In this document: positions 1-7,958 of the stretch, piece by piece | How the letters are laid out: each line of letters opens with the position of its first letter | Position numbering within the stretch: the stretch's first letter is position 1 | Assembly: GCA_001839685.1 (NCBI GenBank) | Contig: MLAK01000934.1 | Coordinates: 1-36,703 of the forward strand | Origin: Tritrichomonas foetus | Lineage: Eukaryota > Parabasalia > Tritrichomonadida > Tritrichomonadidae | Reading direction: 5' to 3' | Length of the DNA: 36,703 nucleotides | Translations under genes and position numbers: made by a program | The notes under the pieces: model-generated | Database searches by the model: none | What the model was told of the DNA's origin: nothing | What the model saw: the letters and a program-made list of their open reading frames with translations, nothing else

Positions 1-179
1 GATTTCAAAAAATTTTATTATTTTCAGGAGGTTCCAAAATCACTTACTATTATTACTAACTAGAAATCACATTGTATAATATAGCTATGAAAAGTATTAT
101 TTTAATCAATTTTTTGAATTCCAATATATTTTGAATAGAAATAGAATAATTGAGTGTATGTATTCAATTGAGAGAGTCA

Positions 180-3092
180 ATGATGATTATTATTCTATCT
201 TTGATCCAATACTTACATTCATTTACAGCTCCAGGAGAATATTCCATTTCGTTGAATCCTGGATATTATTTTATTGAATGCCTTGGAGCACAAGGTGGAG
301 GAGGTGCTTACAATAGCAAAATATCATCGTCAGGAGGTTATGGATCTTACACAAGTGGTTATTTGAGAGTTAAGTTAGAGACAAGCTTTGCCATATTTGT
401 TGGTGGGAAAGGCGGCGAAGATGCAAATGGTGGTGCAGAAGGAGGTTTTAACGGTGGTGGAAATAGTGGTGATGATACGGGTCATATTTGGTTTGATCAA
501 GATGATGGCTCCGGAGGAGGAGGGGGAGCAACTGATATAAGAATTACTTCAGGCACTGGAAGTGGAACAACAAATGATAGAATAATGGTAGCTGCTGGTG
601 GCTCAGGTGGCGTTATGAGCATGGATGGAGCACCAGGTGGTGATTTAAATGGACGATATATACTTAGTGGAAATGTAGCAATTTCTTCTCGGACAACTCA
701 GAGTGATGGTGGTGCAAATGGAATTGGAGAGACAGGCGTTTCTTCAATTTATGCACCAGGAAGTGGTGGTGGTGGTGGGTTCATGGGAGGAGTATCATCA
801 TGTGATTATGCAACAGATACGCCAGAAAAAGGGATTGCTGATAGTGGATCTTCTTATATTTCTGGATTATCAGGATGTTCTACTCGTTCACTGCAATTTA
901 ATGATGGGACAATCCTCGCTGGTGATCTCAAAGGGAATTCTGATGATGGAAAGTTTTATTTAACAGTCATTTATTATTGCCCAGATTATTGCTCAGAATG
1001 TGAAAGTTCATCAGAATGCAATGCTTGTCTGAATGGATATTTTTATTATCCAAACGATAAAAAATGTTATAGTAATTGTCCAAGTAATACATTAGTGGAT
1101 GAAACTAATACATGCGTTGACTGTGAATCACCATGCTTATCATGTTCATTGGCAACCGATAAATGCAACAGCTGCATCGACAATCATTATTTTTATGAAA
1201 ATAAATGCTATTTAATATGTCCAAGTGGAACTGTTATATCAGGAAAAGAATGCATCTTATGCGAACATCCATGTAAAACGTGCTCTGTTAACATTGATAC
1301 CTGTACTTCATGCCAAGAACACTATTATTTTTATGATAGTCAATGCTTTGAAAATTGTCCAAAAGGAACTACAGCGAAAGATTATATTTGCTATGAATGT
1401 TCTAATGATTGCAAAGAATGTAAAGATGATGTCTCATATTGCATTTCATGCTCAGATAATTATTATCTCTTTCTAAATTCATGCTATGATAATTGCAGCA
1501 AAATTCACAATAATAATTCTCATTATGGAAAAGATGGTAACGAATGTCGAAAATGTGAAGATAATCATTGCATCGACTGTTTAAATGATTATTCACAGTG
1601 CGTTCAATGCGACTTATTATATAGTTTAAATATAACATCAAATACTTGCTATATAACACCTACTCACGTTTTTTCGGATTCATCGGTATTCAGTCTAAGT
1701 CAAGACTTTTCAATCTCTGAAGTATTCTCCAAATCCCCCATTTTTACTATATCAAATGATTTTTCTTTATCAGAGGTATTTGTCCCATCTTCACAGTTTT
1801 CTATTTCATCGCAGTTTTCCACTTCATCACAGTTTTCCATTTCATCACAGTTTTCTATTTCATCACAGTTTTCTATTTCATCACAGTTTTCTATTTCATC
1901 ACAATTTTCCACTTCATCACAGTTTTCTATTTCATCGCAGTTTTCTAGTACATCAAAGTTTTCACAATCGAATGTTTTCTCATTTTCAAATGGTTTTACT
2001 GAGTCAGAATGCTTTTTATTTACAAATGCTTTTAGTGGCTCCAATATTTTCAGTATATCATCAATATTTTCTATGTCAGATGATTTTTCTCGAAGTTCTG
2101 CATTTTCAAATAGTGCCGAATATTCTTTCAGTTCACATTTTTCATTGAGTTTCGATTTTTCTCCAAGCTCACATTTTTCCTGTAGTAATGAATTTTTACT
2201 AACAAACATATTTTCCAAATCCGAAAGTTTTGATCAAACAGACGTGTTTACAGATTCAAAGATATTTATTCCAACAAAAAACTTTTCAAGTTCACATCTT
2301 TTTTCATTTTCACATCATTTCTCACAAACTAATGATTTTGATCAATCCACATATTTCTCTAAATCTGATTTATTCAAAGAAACACCAAATTTCTCAAGAT
2401 CAAGTTTCTTTTCAGAATCAAACCAATTTACCAAAAGCTGTGAATTTTCTCAAACATCGAAATTTTCTCAAACTTCGATTTTCAGTATTTCTTCTGATTT
2501 TTCAAGTTCATATTGCTTTTCAGCATCCAATACATTTAATTTAACCAAATCTTTCTCTCCATCTCATACATTTACACCTTCTTTCCTTTTTACACAAAGT
2601 GATACTTTCTCGTTAGTTTCATTAGTTGATAAAAATAGATATTCATTCACTATAAGTTTCACACTATCTTATATTGAGATTCATGATCAGTCAAATTCCA
2701 TTTTTCATTCTTTATCAATAGTATTTGGTGATTATTCCAACACTTTCATATATGTTTTAAGTCTTACAGTGATTTCAATTCAATACTATGAGACAACTTA
2801 CATTCCAATTGTTATTTCAATTGATCCAAATTCGGAAAATTCGGCCAAAAGGCAGAACCTAAACTCAAGCGCATTAATTGGAATTATATGTGGATCCGTA
2901 TCCGCTATTTTTGTATTGACAAGTGCTGTTATTTTTATTATTCGAAGGAGTCGGGAAGTAGAATCAACAATTATGTCGTCATCCGAAATGAATACCGGGA
3001 AAATTGAAACTCAAGACGATGAAGTTATTCATAGTATTGAAATTACAAATGATATTCAAAGTGATCTGCAAGATTTGGATTTATGGCTCTAA
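180..3092 (+). CDS. Glycine-rich, Cys-rich, Phe-Ser-repeat type I membrane surface protein
   Basis: A 970-residue protein if it starts at the ATG at 180; the frame is open from a TTG at 150, but ATG 180 directly precedes a signal peptide (MMIIILSLIQYLHS). Order of parts: a Gly-rich domain to about residue 260 with many GGGG/GGSGG runs, resembling the Gly-rich domain of ALK/LTK-type proteins; a Cys-rich region of furin-like or GF-receptor-like units, about residues 265-490, with repeated CxxC and GYFYY/HYYFY cores; a hexapeptide array, about 494-810, of [ST]xxF[ST]x units; a non-repetitive region; a membrane segment at about 897-922 (GIICGSVSAIFVLTSAVIFII); and a 48-residue tail with RR after the membrane and an acidic end (DLQDLDLWL). 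The layout implies an adhesin-like or sensing protein on the cell surface with a long Ser/Thr stalk that may be O-glycosylated. Ligand and function are unknown. Confidence 0.85.
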   Translation: MMIIILSLIQYLHSFTAPGEYSISLNPGYYFIECLGAQGGGGAYNSKISSSGGYGSYTSGYLRVKLETSFAIFVGGKGGEDANGGAEGGFNGGGNSGDDTGHIWFDQDDGSGGGGGATDIRITSGTGSGTTNDRIMVAAGGSGGVMSMDGAPGGDLNGRYILSGNVAISSRTTQSDGGANGIGETGVSSIYAPGSGGGGGFMGGVSSCDYATDTPEKGIADSGSSYISGLSGCSTRSLQFNDGTILAGDLKGNSDDGKFYLTVIYYCPDYCSECESSSECNACLNGYFYYPNDKKCYSNCPSNTLVDETNTCVDCESPCLSCSLATDKCNSCIDNHYFYENKCYLICPSGTVISGKECILCEHPCKTCSVNIDTCTSCQEHYYFYDSQCFENCPKGTTAKDYICYECSNDCKECKDDVSYCISCSDNYYLFLNSCYDNCSKIHNNNSHYGKDGNECRKCEDNHCIDCLNDYSQCVQCDLLYSLNITSNTCYITPTHVFSDSSVFSLSQDFSISEVFSKSPIFTISNDFSLSEVFVPSSQFSISSQFSTSSQFSISSQFSISSQFSISSQFSISSQFSTSSQFSISSQFSSTSKFSQSNVFSFSNGFTESECFLFTNAFSGSNIFSISSIFSMSDDFSRSSAFSNSAEYSFSSHFSLSFDFSPSSHFSCSNEFLLTNIFSKSESFDQTDVFTDSKIFIPTKNFSSSHLFSFSHHFSQTNDFDQSTYFSKSDLFKETPNFSRSSFFSESNQFTKSCEFSQTSKFSQTSIFSISSDFSSSYCFSASNTFNLTKSFSPSHTFTPSFLFTQSDTFSLVSLVDKNRYSFTISFTLSYIEIHDQSNSIFHSLSIVFGDYSNTFIYVLSLTVISIQYYETTYIPIVISIDPNSENSAKRQNLNSSALIGIICGSVSAIFVLTSAVIFIIRRSREVESTIMSSSEMNTGKIETQDDEVIHSIEITNDIQSDLQDLDLWL
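1788..1949 (+). repeat. 18-bp tandem repeat coding nine SSQFS[IST] hexapeptides
   Basis: Nine consecutive 18-bp units encode SSQFSI, SSQFST or SSQFSS, with only third-base or single-base differences between units. They are the recent, homogeneous core of a longer and diverged array (about 1656-2610) in which Phe recurs every six residues followed by Ser or Thr. The near identity of neighbouring units indicates recent expansion by slippage or unequal exchange. Confidence 0.95.
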
Positions 3093-3510
3093 ATTCATTT
3101 GGTGAAATTATCTGAGAAGAAAAGAAAATCCAAAATCAATTCTTCTCAACTTTTGTTAAATAAAATGCGATTAATAGTATTAATTTAATACATTATTTAA
3201 AATCAAATATTAGATAATTCATTTTTGACAACAATCACAAATTTGATAATAATTATTTGATAATCTTTGAACTTCCATGTTATATGCTGGAAAAAATAGA
3301 TATTCAGCTTAATACTAACATTTGATGGTGTTTGATTAAAATAGAAATTATCATATTTGAGACGATCGGCGAAATTCAAACATTTGTTATTTAGGGATGA
3401 TTTCTTTTTATGCATTCCTGATGTTTACAATTTTTAAGATTAATTCGCACTTTCATTTATGATTGTTCATATTCAATGGAAAAATTCAATTGACGATCAT
3501 TCTTAATAAC
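3093..3510. other. Intergenic spacer, no gene seen
   Basis: AT-rich sequence between the surface-protein stop codon and the transposon target site. An open frame at 3203-3415 on the minus strand has noncoding-like Ile/Asn/Phe/Lys composition and is not called. It must hold the 3' untranslated region of the surface-protein gene. Confidence 0.6.
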
Positions 3511-3518
3511 CATTTTTC
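3511..3518 (+). repeat. Target-site duplication, left copy
   Basis: The octamer CATTTTTC directly abuts the left end of the transposon. The same octamer directly abuts the right end at 5518-5525. A ninth base does not match, so the duplication is 8 bp. Confidence 0.9.
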
Positions 3519-3532
3519 AGATGTATACAAAC
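3519..3532 (+). repeat. Left terminal inverted repeat of the transposon
   Basis: AGATGTATACAAAC; it is perfectly complementary to 5504-5517 and identical to the terminus of the second copy at 36467-36480. Confidence 0.92.
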
Positions 3533-3545
3533 AAAAGTACACAAC

Positions 3546-4075
3546 CTGGAAATACGTTTATTTTCATTAAATGAACTGAACTTTTTCGAATCTTGGAAAC
3601 AACTTCCCGACTCTCTGATGCTTAATTTACAGCAACGAATTTTTGCTGAATAGATCTCAACCAATAAAAAATGCCAAAATTCGCTTGATTACTATTTTCG
3701 AAATTACACGTTATTTCTAAAATCTCCAGGCAGATGAAAGATTTAGCCCTTTCCACTAGATCAAAGAGTTACTCAAATATTTCTCTATATTATCCCTACT
3801 ATGTGGACAATTTTATCGAATTTATCTTGCAATACACCAATTTTATTGAATTTGAATTTTCCGAAAGATTGATGCTTAGATTTTTTTTCAAACTTTGCCA
3901 ACATGCACAATTTCGTCAGAATGTATTAACATCGATTTATAAAGCATTTTCGTCTTTTGGTTGTCGAGAATTACGTTCTCAAAAAAAATTCGATATTTGA
4001 TCAAAATCTAATGAACCAATTGTATTCAACTCACACAAAATCATGAACATTCTTATTAATAAAGAAGGAAATTGA
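3546..4075 (+). pseudogene. Broken coding fragment inside the transposon, plus strand
   Basis: From 3546 one frame reads about 62 protein-like codons with an in-frame TAG and ends in TGA near 3734. The neighbouring frame then gives an 88-codon ATG frame (3734-4000) and, after one TGA, 24 more codons to 4073. The translations are rich in Leu, Phe, Tyr and amphipathic stretches (for example YVDNFIEFILQYTNFIEFEF), suggesting a helical-repeat protein. I do not recognise the family and cannot assign it to a transposase. Stops and a frameshift make it non-functional as one protein. It could be a captured host gene piece or an eroded element gene. The call rests on amino-acid composition, since open frames of this size also arise by chance in AT-rich DNA. 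Confidence 0.45.
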
Positions 4076-4412
4076 ATTTAATTCTGAAATTATTTGAGAA
4101 TCTTATTTTTTGGGCATAATTTTTTTTTCTTTCTTAAAATCCTTTTGAAGGAACTTATCCATGTAAATACTCTCAAAAATCAAGGATATGTCGCATATGT
4201 GTGGGAAAAAAGTAGATTTTCATTTTCAATGGAATAGACGATTATAATGTATTCAAAACAATAAGTATTTCTAAAAAAATTGCTTTTTTTATTAAATCGA
4301 AGAATATCTCAAAAATAAAAAGACAAAATCTTTTAATATTTTGGATATATTATTTTTTAATTATGCTAATTATATGGAGAAAATATAAATAAAATCATAA
4401 GCGTAGAAGCAT

Positions 4413-4427
4413 AGGTTGTGTACTTTT
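4413..4427 (-). repeat. Internal inverted copy of the left subterminal motif
   Basis: The 15-mer AGGTTGTGTACTTTT at 4413-4427 is the exact reverse complement of 3533-3547, next to the left terminal repeat. It is followed at once by TATACAAAC in the same orientation as the left terminal repeat. It could be a second transposase-binding site or the scar of a nested or rearranged copy. Confidence 0.7.
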
Positions 4428-4799
4428 ATACAAACTAACTAACTCTAGATGTAGAAGACTATTGAGAGATCTAAATGAATAATTGTTGATATTATTGTCA
4501 TCTAAAAATTATTTAATTGTAATCCTATTAATAATATATAAATATTATAATTTAAAAATCAAGATACAGAGAAAACCAAATCNAAAAAAAAATTGTGAGA
4601 AAAAAATAAACCCCACAGAAATTTCTGAGAATTATTGAGATAAAAAGTGATTTTATAGCATTAATATCTTGATTATTTCTTATCATAAATCGTGCTTTTT
4701 ATTATCATATGACCCTCCATCGAAAATTATAATGTTTTCCAAAATACAAAAATGAAGTATAAAAAAAATATTAATAATTTTGATATAAATAAAAAAAAT

Positions 4800-5065
4800 T
4801 TAGGCATCAATGAGAAGATTACGAATGTTTTGCCATCTAAATGGCGAGTCATCAGAAAATTCACTTGGCATCGAGTCTGGAAAAAAACATATTGGATTCC
4901 ATTTATCTTGATTTGGTCTTTCAATCGTTGTATCTGTATCCCTACTTGAGAATGTGCTGTTGAGGACTGCCAGTCTATTTTCTTCATATGCTAAAATTTT
5001 ATGACAGAAAAGATTTCAATACATTCATATTTGTCAAATAGAAATTGAATTAATTCAACAGCACT
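4800..5065 (-). pseudogene. Broken coding fragment inside the transposon, minus strand
   Basis: Reading the minus strand into the TAA at 4800-4802, one frame is open for 71 codons and has balanced, protein-like composition (for example EENRLAVLNSTFSSRDTD and PDSMPSEFSDDSPFRWQN). Just upstream a second frame continues the same style (SAVELIQFLFDKYECIEIF), separated by a frameshift. A longer ATG frame on this strand (4727-4987) has poorer composition and ends in a hydrophobic AT-rich tail, so it is treated as a shadow. The family is not recognised. It runs opposite to the fragment at 3546-4075. Confidence 0.4.
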
Positions 5066-5503
5066 GAGTTAAAACTATCAAAATTTTCGCGATTTTTAAT
5101 TAAAAATCGATAGAAGAAGTGTAAATAGAATTATGGGAAGCAGTATTATAATCTTTGTGATTCTTGGAAAAAAAGCTTCTCACAATTTTTTTTTAGGCTT
5201 TCTCCAAAATCGCTCTTTTTTCGGTTTAATTGTTGCAAAATTTCAAAACTATGAATAAATATGGCTCATAACTATAAAAAATAGATTTAACAATTGACTG
5301 AAAGCTGTTCACCCGAAAACTGAAACAATAGCTTCTTCAGAATCATTTTCGAAATATTTTTGAATTCGGCCATTTGCGAAGTTTGCGATAAGGGAAATTT
5401 TCGTCATTCTTTTAGCTATTTGGGTTTTGATTTTTGACTGATGGTATTAAGTAATACTGATGATAAGGATCATTTTAGTNATTTCGTACGTTAAGACTAT
5501 TTG

Positions 5504-5517
5504 GTTTGTATACATCT
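5504..5517 (-). repeat. Right terminal inverted repeat of the transposon
   Basis: GTTTGTATACATCT, the perfect reverse complement of 3519-3532, directly followed by the right target-site duplication. Confidence 0.92.
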
Positions 5518-5525
5518 CATTTTTC
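5518..5525 (+). repeat. Target-site duplication, right copy
   Basis: CATTTTTC directly after the right terminal repeat, identical to 3511-3518. Confidence 0.9.
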
Positions 5526-5674
5526 AATTAGTTTTTTTCAAATTTTCATGATCGTTAATTGTCGTAGTACTCACAATTTTGAAAGCATCAAATTTCACCT
5601 AACCAATAAAATTCTATTTCATCAGTTTAATAATTATTCAATCATTAAGTGTTCAAATAAATTCAAATTTCTAA

Positions 5675-5680
5675 CGTTAA
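5675..5680 (+). promoter_or_regulatory. CGTTAA box upstream of the 5698 start
   Basis: CTAACGTTAAG, 23 nt before ATG 5698. It is one of several CGTTnA boxes close to starts in this window. AACG and CGTT cores resemble Myb recognition sites; its role here is inferred from recurrence only. Confidence 0.35.
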
Positions 5681-5697
5681 GAAAAATTGACAATTCA

Positions 5698-6510
5698 ATG
5701 GATAAAAATTTTATTGGATCATTTATGATTACGAAAGATACGTTTTTACTCGGGCGCTCCAGCCTTGCTCTAGTTACGAAGTTTCTCAAATTTTTCCAAC
5801 CAGGATCTTTAATCGGTCTTTTATTGCTTGCTTTGCTAATCCAAACAAATTATATGTATGTTAATTATTTCTTCCAAAATGATGTTTTGAGACTAATAAT
5901 TTATGTAGTTCATATCGTAATGTTTATTACTCTTTCTAAACGAATTCCTACCGGTTTTGTTGAATTCCTATTTCCAAATTTTATTATTTCTGATGATTTA
6001 ATTAATACTGATTTTAAATTAACCCAAGATATTGAAAACATTAATTTACACATCATAAACCAACAATCAGATGTGAATAATGATGATTTCTTCAATAAAC
6101 TCAATAAAACTGAACTCAGTAACAAGCAAAATGAAAATGATGAAACTAAACTATTAAATACATCTTTTCATGAAGGTGAACAAATTCCATCTCATGAAAA
6201 AGTAACAAATAATTATCATCTAACAAATGAATCAGATTCGACAATTCATAGAGGAATTATCGTAAAAAACAAGAAGCTCAATCAAATAGTTCAGTTATTT
6301 TTAATTTTTTTAGTAGTTTTTAAAGATCCACAATCAATTCTTGAAAGAATGGATGTTTTGACCCTCTCTGGAATGACAACAATCATATTAGCTTTCTTGT
6401 TATTAATGAGAAGTGGGCATTCTTTAGCTTTAATGATTCATATATTTGTATGCTTATTATTTGGACTTTGCTGTTTAATTGGATTCAATGTTGTAATTGA
6501 TTCTGAATGA
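5698..6510 (+). CDS. Small multi-pass membrane protein of unknown function
   Basis: 270 residues from ATG 5698. The frame is open upstream into the transposon end (TTG at 5506), and another ATG exists at 5548, but the stretch before 5698 has noncoding-like composition and an AACGTTAA box sits 23 nt before ATG 5698. Two hydrophobic segments lie near residues 40-62 and 67-85. A hydrophilic loop rich in Asn, Asp and Glu (about 100-185) follows, and then hydrophobic stretches near 195-210 and 225-265 make four to five membrane spans in all. I recognise no family. The 3' end faces the convergent membrane-protein gene at 6698. The transposon inserted about 180 bp upstream of this start, so it may have altered the promoter. 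Confidence 0.6.
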   Translation: MDKNFIGSFMITKDTFLLGRSSLALVTKFLKFFQPGSLIGLLLLALLIQTNYMYVNYFFQNDVLRLIIYVVHIVMFITLSKRIPTGFVEFLFPNFIISDDLINTDFKLTQDIENINLHIINQQSDVNNDDFFNKLNKTELSNKQNENDETKLLNTSFHEGEQIPSHEKVTNNYHLTNESDSTIHRGIIVKNKKLNQIVQLFLIFLVVFKDPQSILERMDVLTLSGMTTIILAFLLLMRSGHSLALMIHIFVCLLFGLCCLIGFNVVIDSE

Positions 6511-6697
6511 ATTTTTTTTGAATTGGAATTCACAATAGCTTTGAATAGATATTTATTAGTCTTAGTATGCCTGTTTGTTTATGTTTTTTATTTTACCATT
6601 CTTGAAATAAAGAATTTCTATCCTATTAACACTTTCTTTCAATCTTTTTATATCGAAAAATATCTTTTTATTTTATTATTATTTTATCTATATAATA

Positions 6698-7534
6698 TTA
6701 CATATGCATCTTTTGAACCAAATGTTTAAAGAGAAAGGCATCGATCTTAAAATATAGAGTATCACAGAAATCCACAATAGATTGTCTAAAAGAATCAGCA
6801 AATAATGCTCTAGATATATAAAGTGATAAATAAAAGGATAATAGAATGACTATCAAATAGAACGACACTGGATTGAAAAAAATTAATCCGAAAAGAGTAG
6901 TAAATAGATATAGAATTGCCAACAGAAAAGTACTTACAATTGAAATAAAAATAGTGAACAAATTCATATCTTCAAGAGTATTACTTTGAGTTTGATTGGT
7001 ATATTGTCGAATATTTTCTACATCATCGAGTGAGCAATTTAAATTGGGGTTTGTTACGAAATTATTGTGGTTACTTACAGCTTGTGGAATTTGATGAGAA
7101 TTCATACTTTCCATGCAATAATCTTTTGGCCTGCTAATTTCAGATTGTGAACAATACCTCGTTCGATTCAAATCATCTATTTTAGAATTTCTATGTATTT
7201 TTTCGTCAGAATGTTTGAATTGATATTTAGGATTTAAATGGTAATCAAATTCATCATAAGTACGATTTGGTGATGAATTTGTTTTGTCGGCACTTGTTGA
7301 AACTCCATGTTGTTTATAACTTACATATGAGTGATCCTTTCTTATTGATGATATTGAAACATAATCTTGATCAATGACATCTTGGATTTTTATGATTCGC
7401 GTAATATTTCTTTTTTTTCTTTTCTGATAATATAACTCACTATATTGATATGGGTCTTCTTCTTCTTGCCATATATCATCCTTGTTGCCAATGATTTTTG
7501 GTTTTTGGGAGTCTTTCATTTCATATCGATCCAT
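6698..7534 (-). CDS. Tail-embedded membrane protein of unknown function
   Basis: 278 residues; ATG at 7534 and TAA at 6698. The first 190 residues are hydrophilic and charged, with an acidic/Tyr start (EEEDPYQYSELYY), a basic patch (KRKKRN) and many Ser and Asn. The last 90 hold two strongly hydrophobic segments (about residues 190-215 and 218-240, split by NP), then a short amphipathic end (ADSFRQSIVDFCDTLYFKID). The shape suggests a cytosolic N-terminal region anchored by a C-terminal membrane hairpin, as in reticulon-like or endomembrane-shaping proteins, but no sequence family is recognised. An initiator-like TCATTT lies 7 nt upstream of the ATG. It is convergent with 5698-6510, with a 187-bp gap. 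Confidence 0.7.
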   Translation of the reverse strand: MDRYEMKDSQKPKIIGNKDDIWQEEEDPYQYSELYYQKRKKRNITRIIKIQDVIDQDYVSISSIRKDHSYVSYKQHGVSTSADKTNSSPNRTYDEFDYHLNPKYQFKHSDEKIHRNSKIDDLNRTRYCSQSEISRPKDYCMESMNSHQIPQAVSNHNNFVTNPNLNCSLDDVENIRQYTNQTQSNTLEDMNLFTIFISIVSTFLLAILYLFTTLFGLIFFNPVSFYLIVILLSFYLSLYISRALFADSFRQSIVDFCDTLYFKIDAFLFKHLVQKMHM

Positions 7535-7537
7535 ATA

Positions 7538-7543
7538 AAATGA
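7538..7543 (-). promoter_or_regulatory. Initiator-like TCATTT before the 7534 start
   Basis: On the minus strand TCATTT fits the trichomonad initiator TCA(+1)Y(T/A), with its A seven nt before the ATG. A CGTTTA box in the opposite orientation lies just beyond it at 7553-7558. Confidence 0.45.
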
Positions 7544-7958
7544 AAAGGTTTACGTTTAGAAAATTGTCATGACTATCGAAAAATGTACCAAGGAAATAGA
7601 TGATATTTCCTGATTCAACTTAAATTGATTTATACCACTGTAACTTACTATTTTATTGTTGAAAAAAGACAATTACCTTTTCTTGATATTTCCTGAATTT
7701 AAATTGATCAAAGAAATAGTTTTTCTCTGTTTTTATTCATAATTTATGTTTAACTTGGTAGTATGTATTCAATCTCTCTCATCTTGTGCAAAATTTAATC
7801 ATAATCATTTTTCCTCAAAACATCAAAAAGAAGAATGATCTAGTCTAATACGATACAGTTCATAAGGCCAATTATTGACCATAACCAATTGCGAATTGGC
7901 GGTAAATCAAATTAGATTGAATTCAATTTTTCAGAATTTTGATACCGTTAAAATACAA
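7544..7958. other. Divergent intergenic promoter region
   Basis: About 415 bp between the minus gene starting at 7534 and the plus gene starting at 7959. No other gene is seen. A frame open from a TTG at 7875 runs into the downstream gene, but the ATG at 7959 is taken as the start. Confidence 0.5.
7946..7951 (+). promoter_or_regulatory. CGTTAA box upstream of the 7959 start
   Basis: ACCGTTAAAA, 13 nt before ATG 7959. CCGTTA is the complement of the classical Myb core TAACGG. Function is inferred from position and recurrence. Confidence 0.35.

Larger units (their letters stand above)
3519..5517. mobile_element. DNA transposon with 14-bp terminal inverted repeats, probably non-autonomous, complete
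   Basis: This 1,999-bp element has perfect 14-bp terminal inverted repeats, AGATGTATACAAAC at 3519-3532 and its reverse complement at 5504-5517, followed by partial AAA similarity. It is flanked by an exact 8-bp duplication, CATTTTTC. The right-hand 237 bp recur nearly identically and inverted at the end of the window, so the family is repetitive and recently active. An 8-bp duplication is typical of hAT elements and is also seen in P and Merlin elements; 9 bp would suggest MULE. The termini do not match a superfamily I can name. No transposase is recognisable. The inside holds broken coding stretches on both strands and a 15-bp internal inverted match to the left subterminal region. The ambiguous bases at 4583 and 5480 fit an assembly averaged over copies. 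Confidence 0.88.

Noticed and set aside
150..179. Upstream extension of the surface protein to a TTG
   Set aside because: A eukaryotic start is expected at ATG; the signal peptide begins exactly at ATG 180. The same reasoning rejects TTG 5506, TTG 7875, GTG 10131 and TTG 23588.
1756..2148. 130-codon plus-strand frame with HHSFLFHHSF repeats
   Set aside because: Alternative-frame shadow of the same 18-bp repeat.
1700..2218. 172-codon minus-strand frame rich in ENCDEIENCDE units
   Set aside because: It is the antisense shadow of the hexapeptide repeat array; its repeat follows the 18-bp DNA repeat exactly and the sense gene is well supported.
4727..4987. 86-codon ATG frame on the minus strand inside the transposon
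   Set aside because: Another minus-strand frame over the same bases has far better composition and its own stop at 4800; this one ends in an AT-driven Phe/Leu/Ile tail.
6523..6729. Hydrophobic frame directly in frame after the TGA of the 5698 gene (possible stop readthrough)
   Set aside because: It starts at TTG, is biased to Phe/Leu/Tyr/Ile as expected from AT-rich noncoding DNA, and overlaps the end of the well-formed minus-strand gene at 6698.
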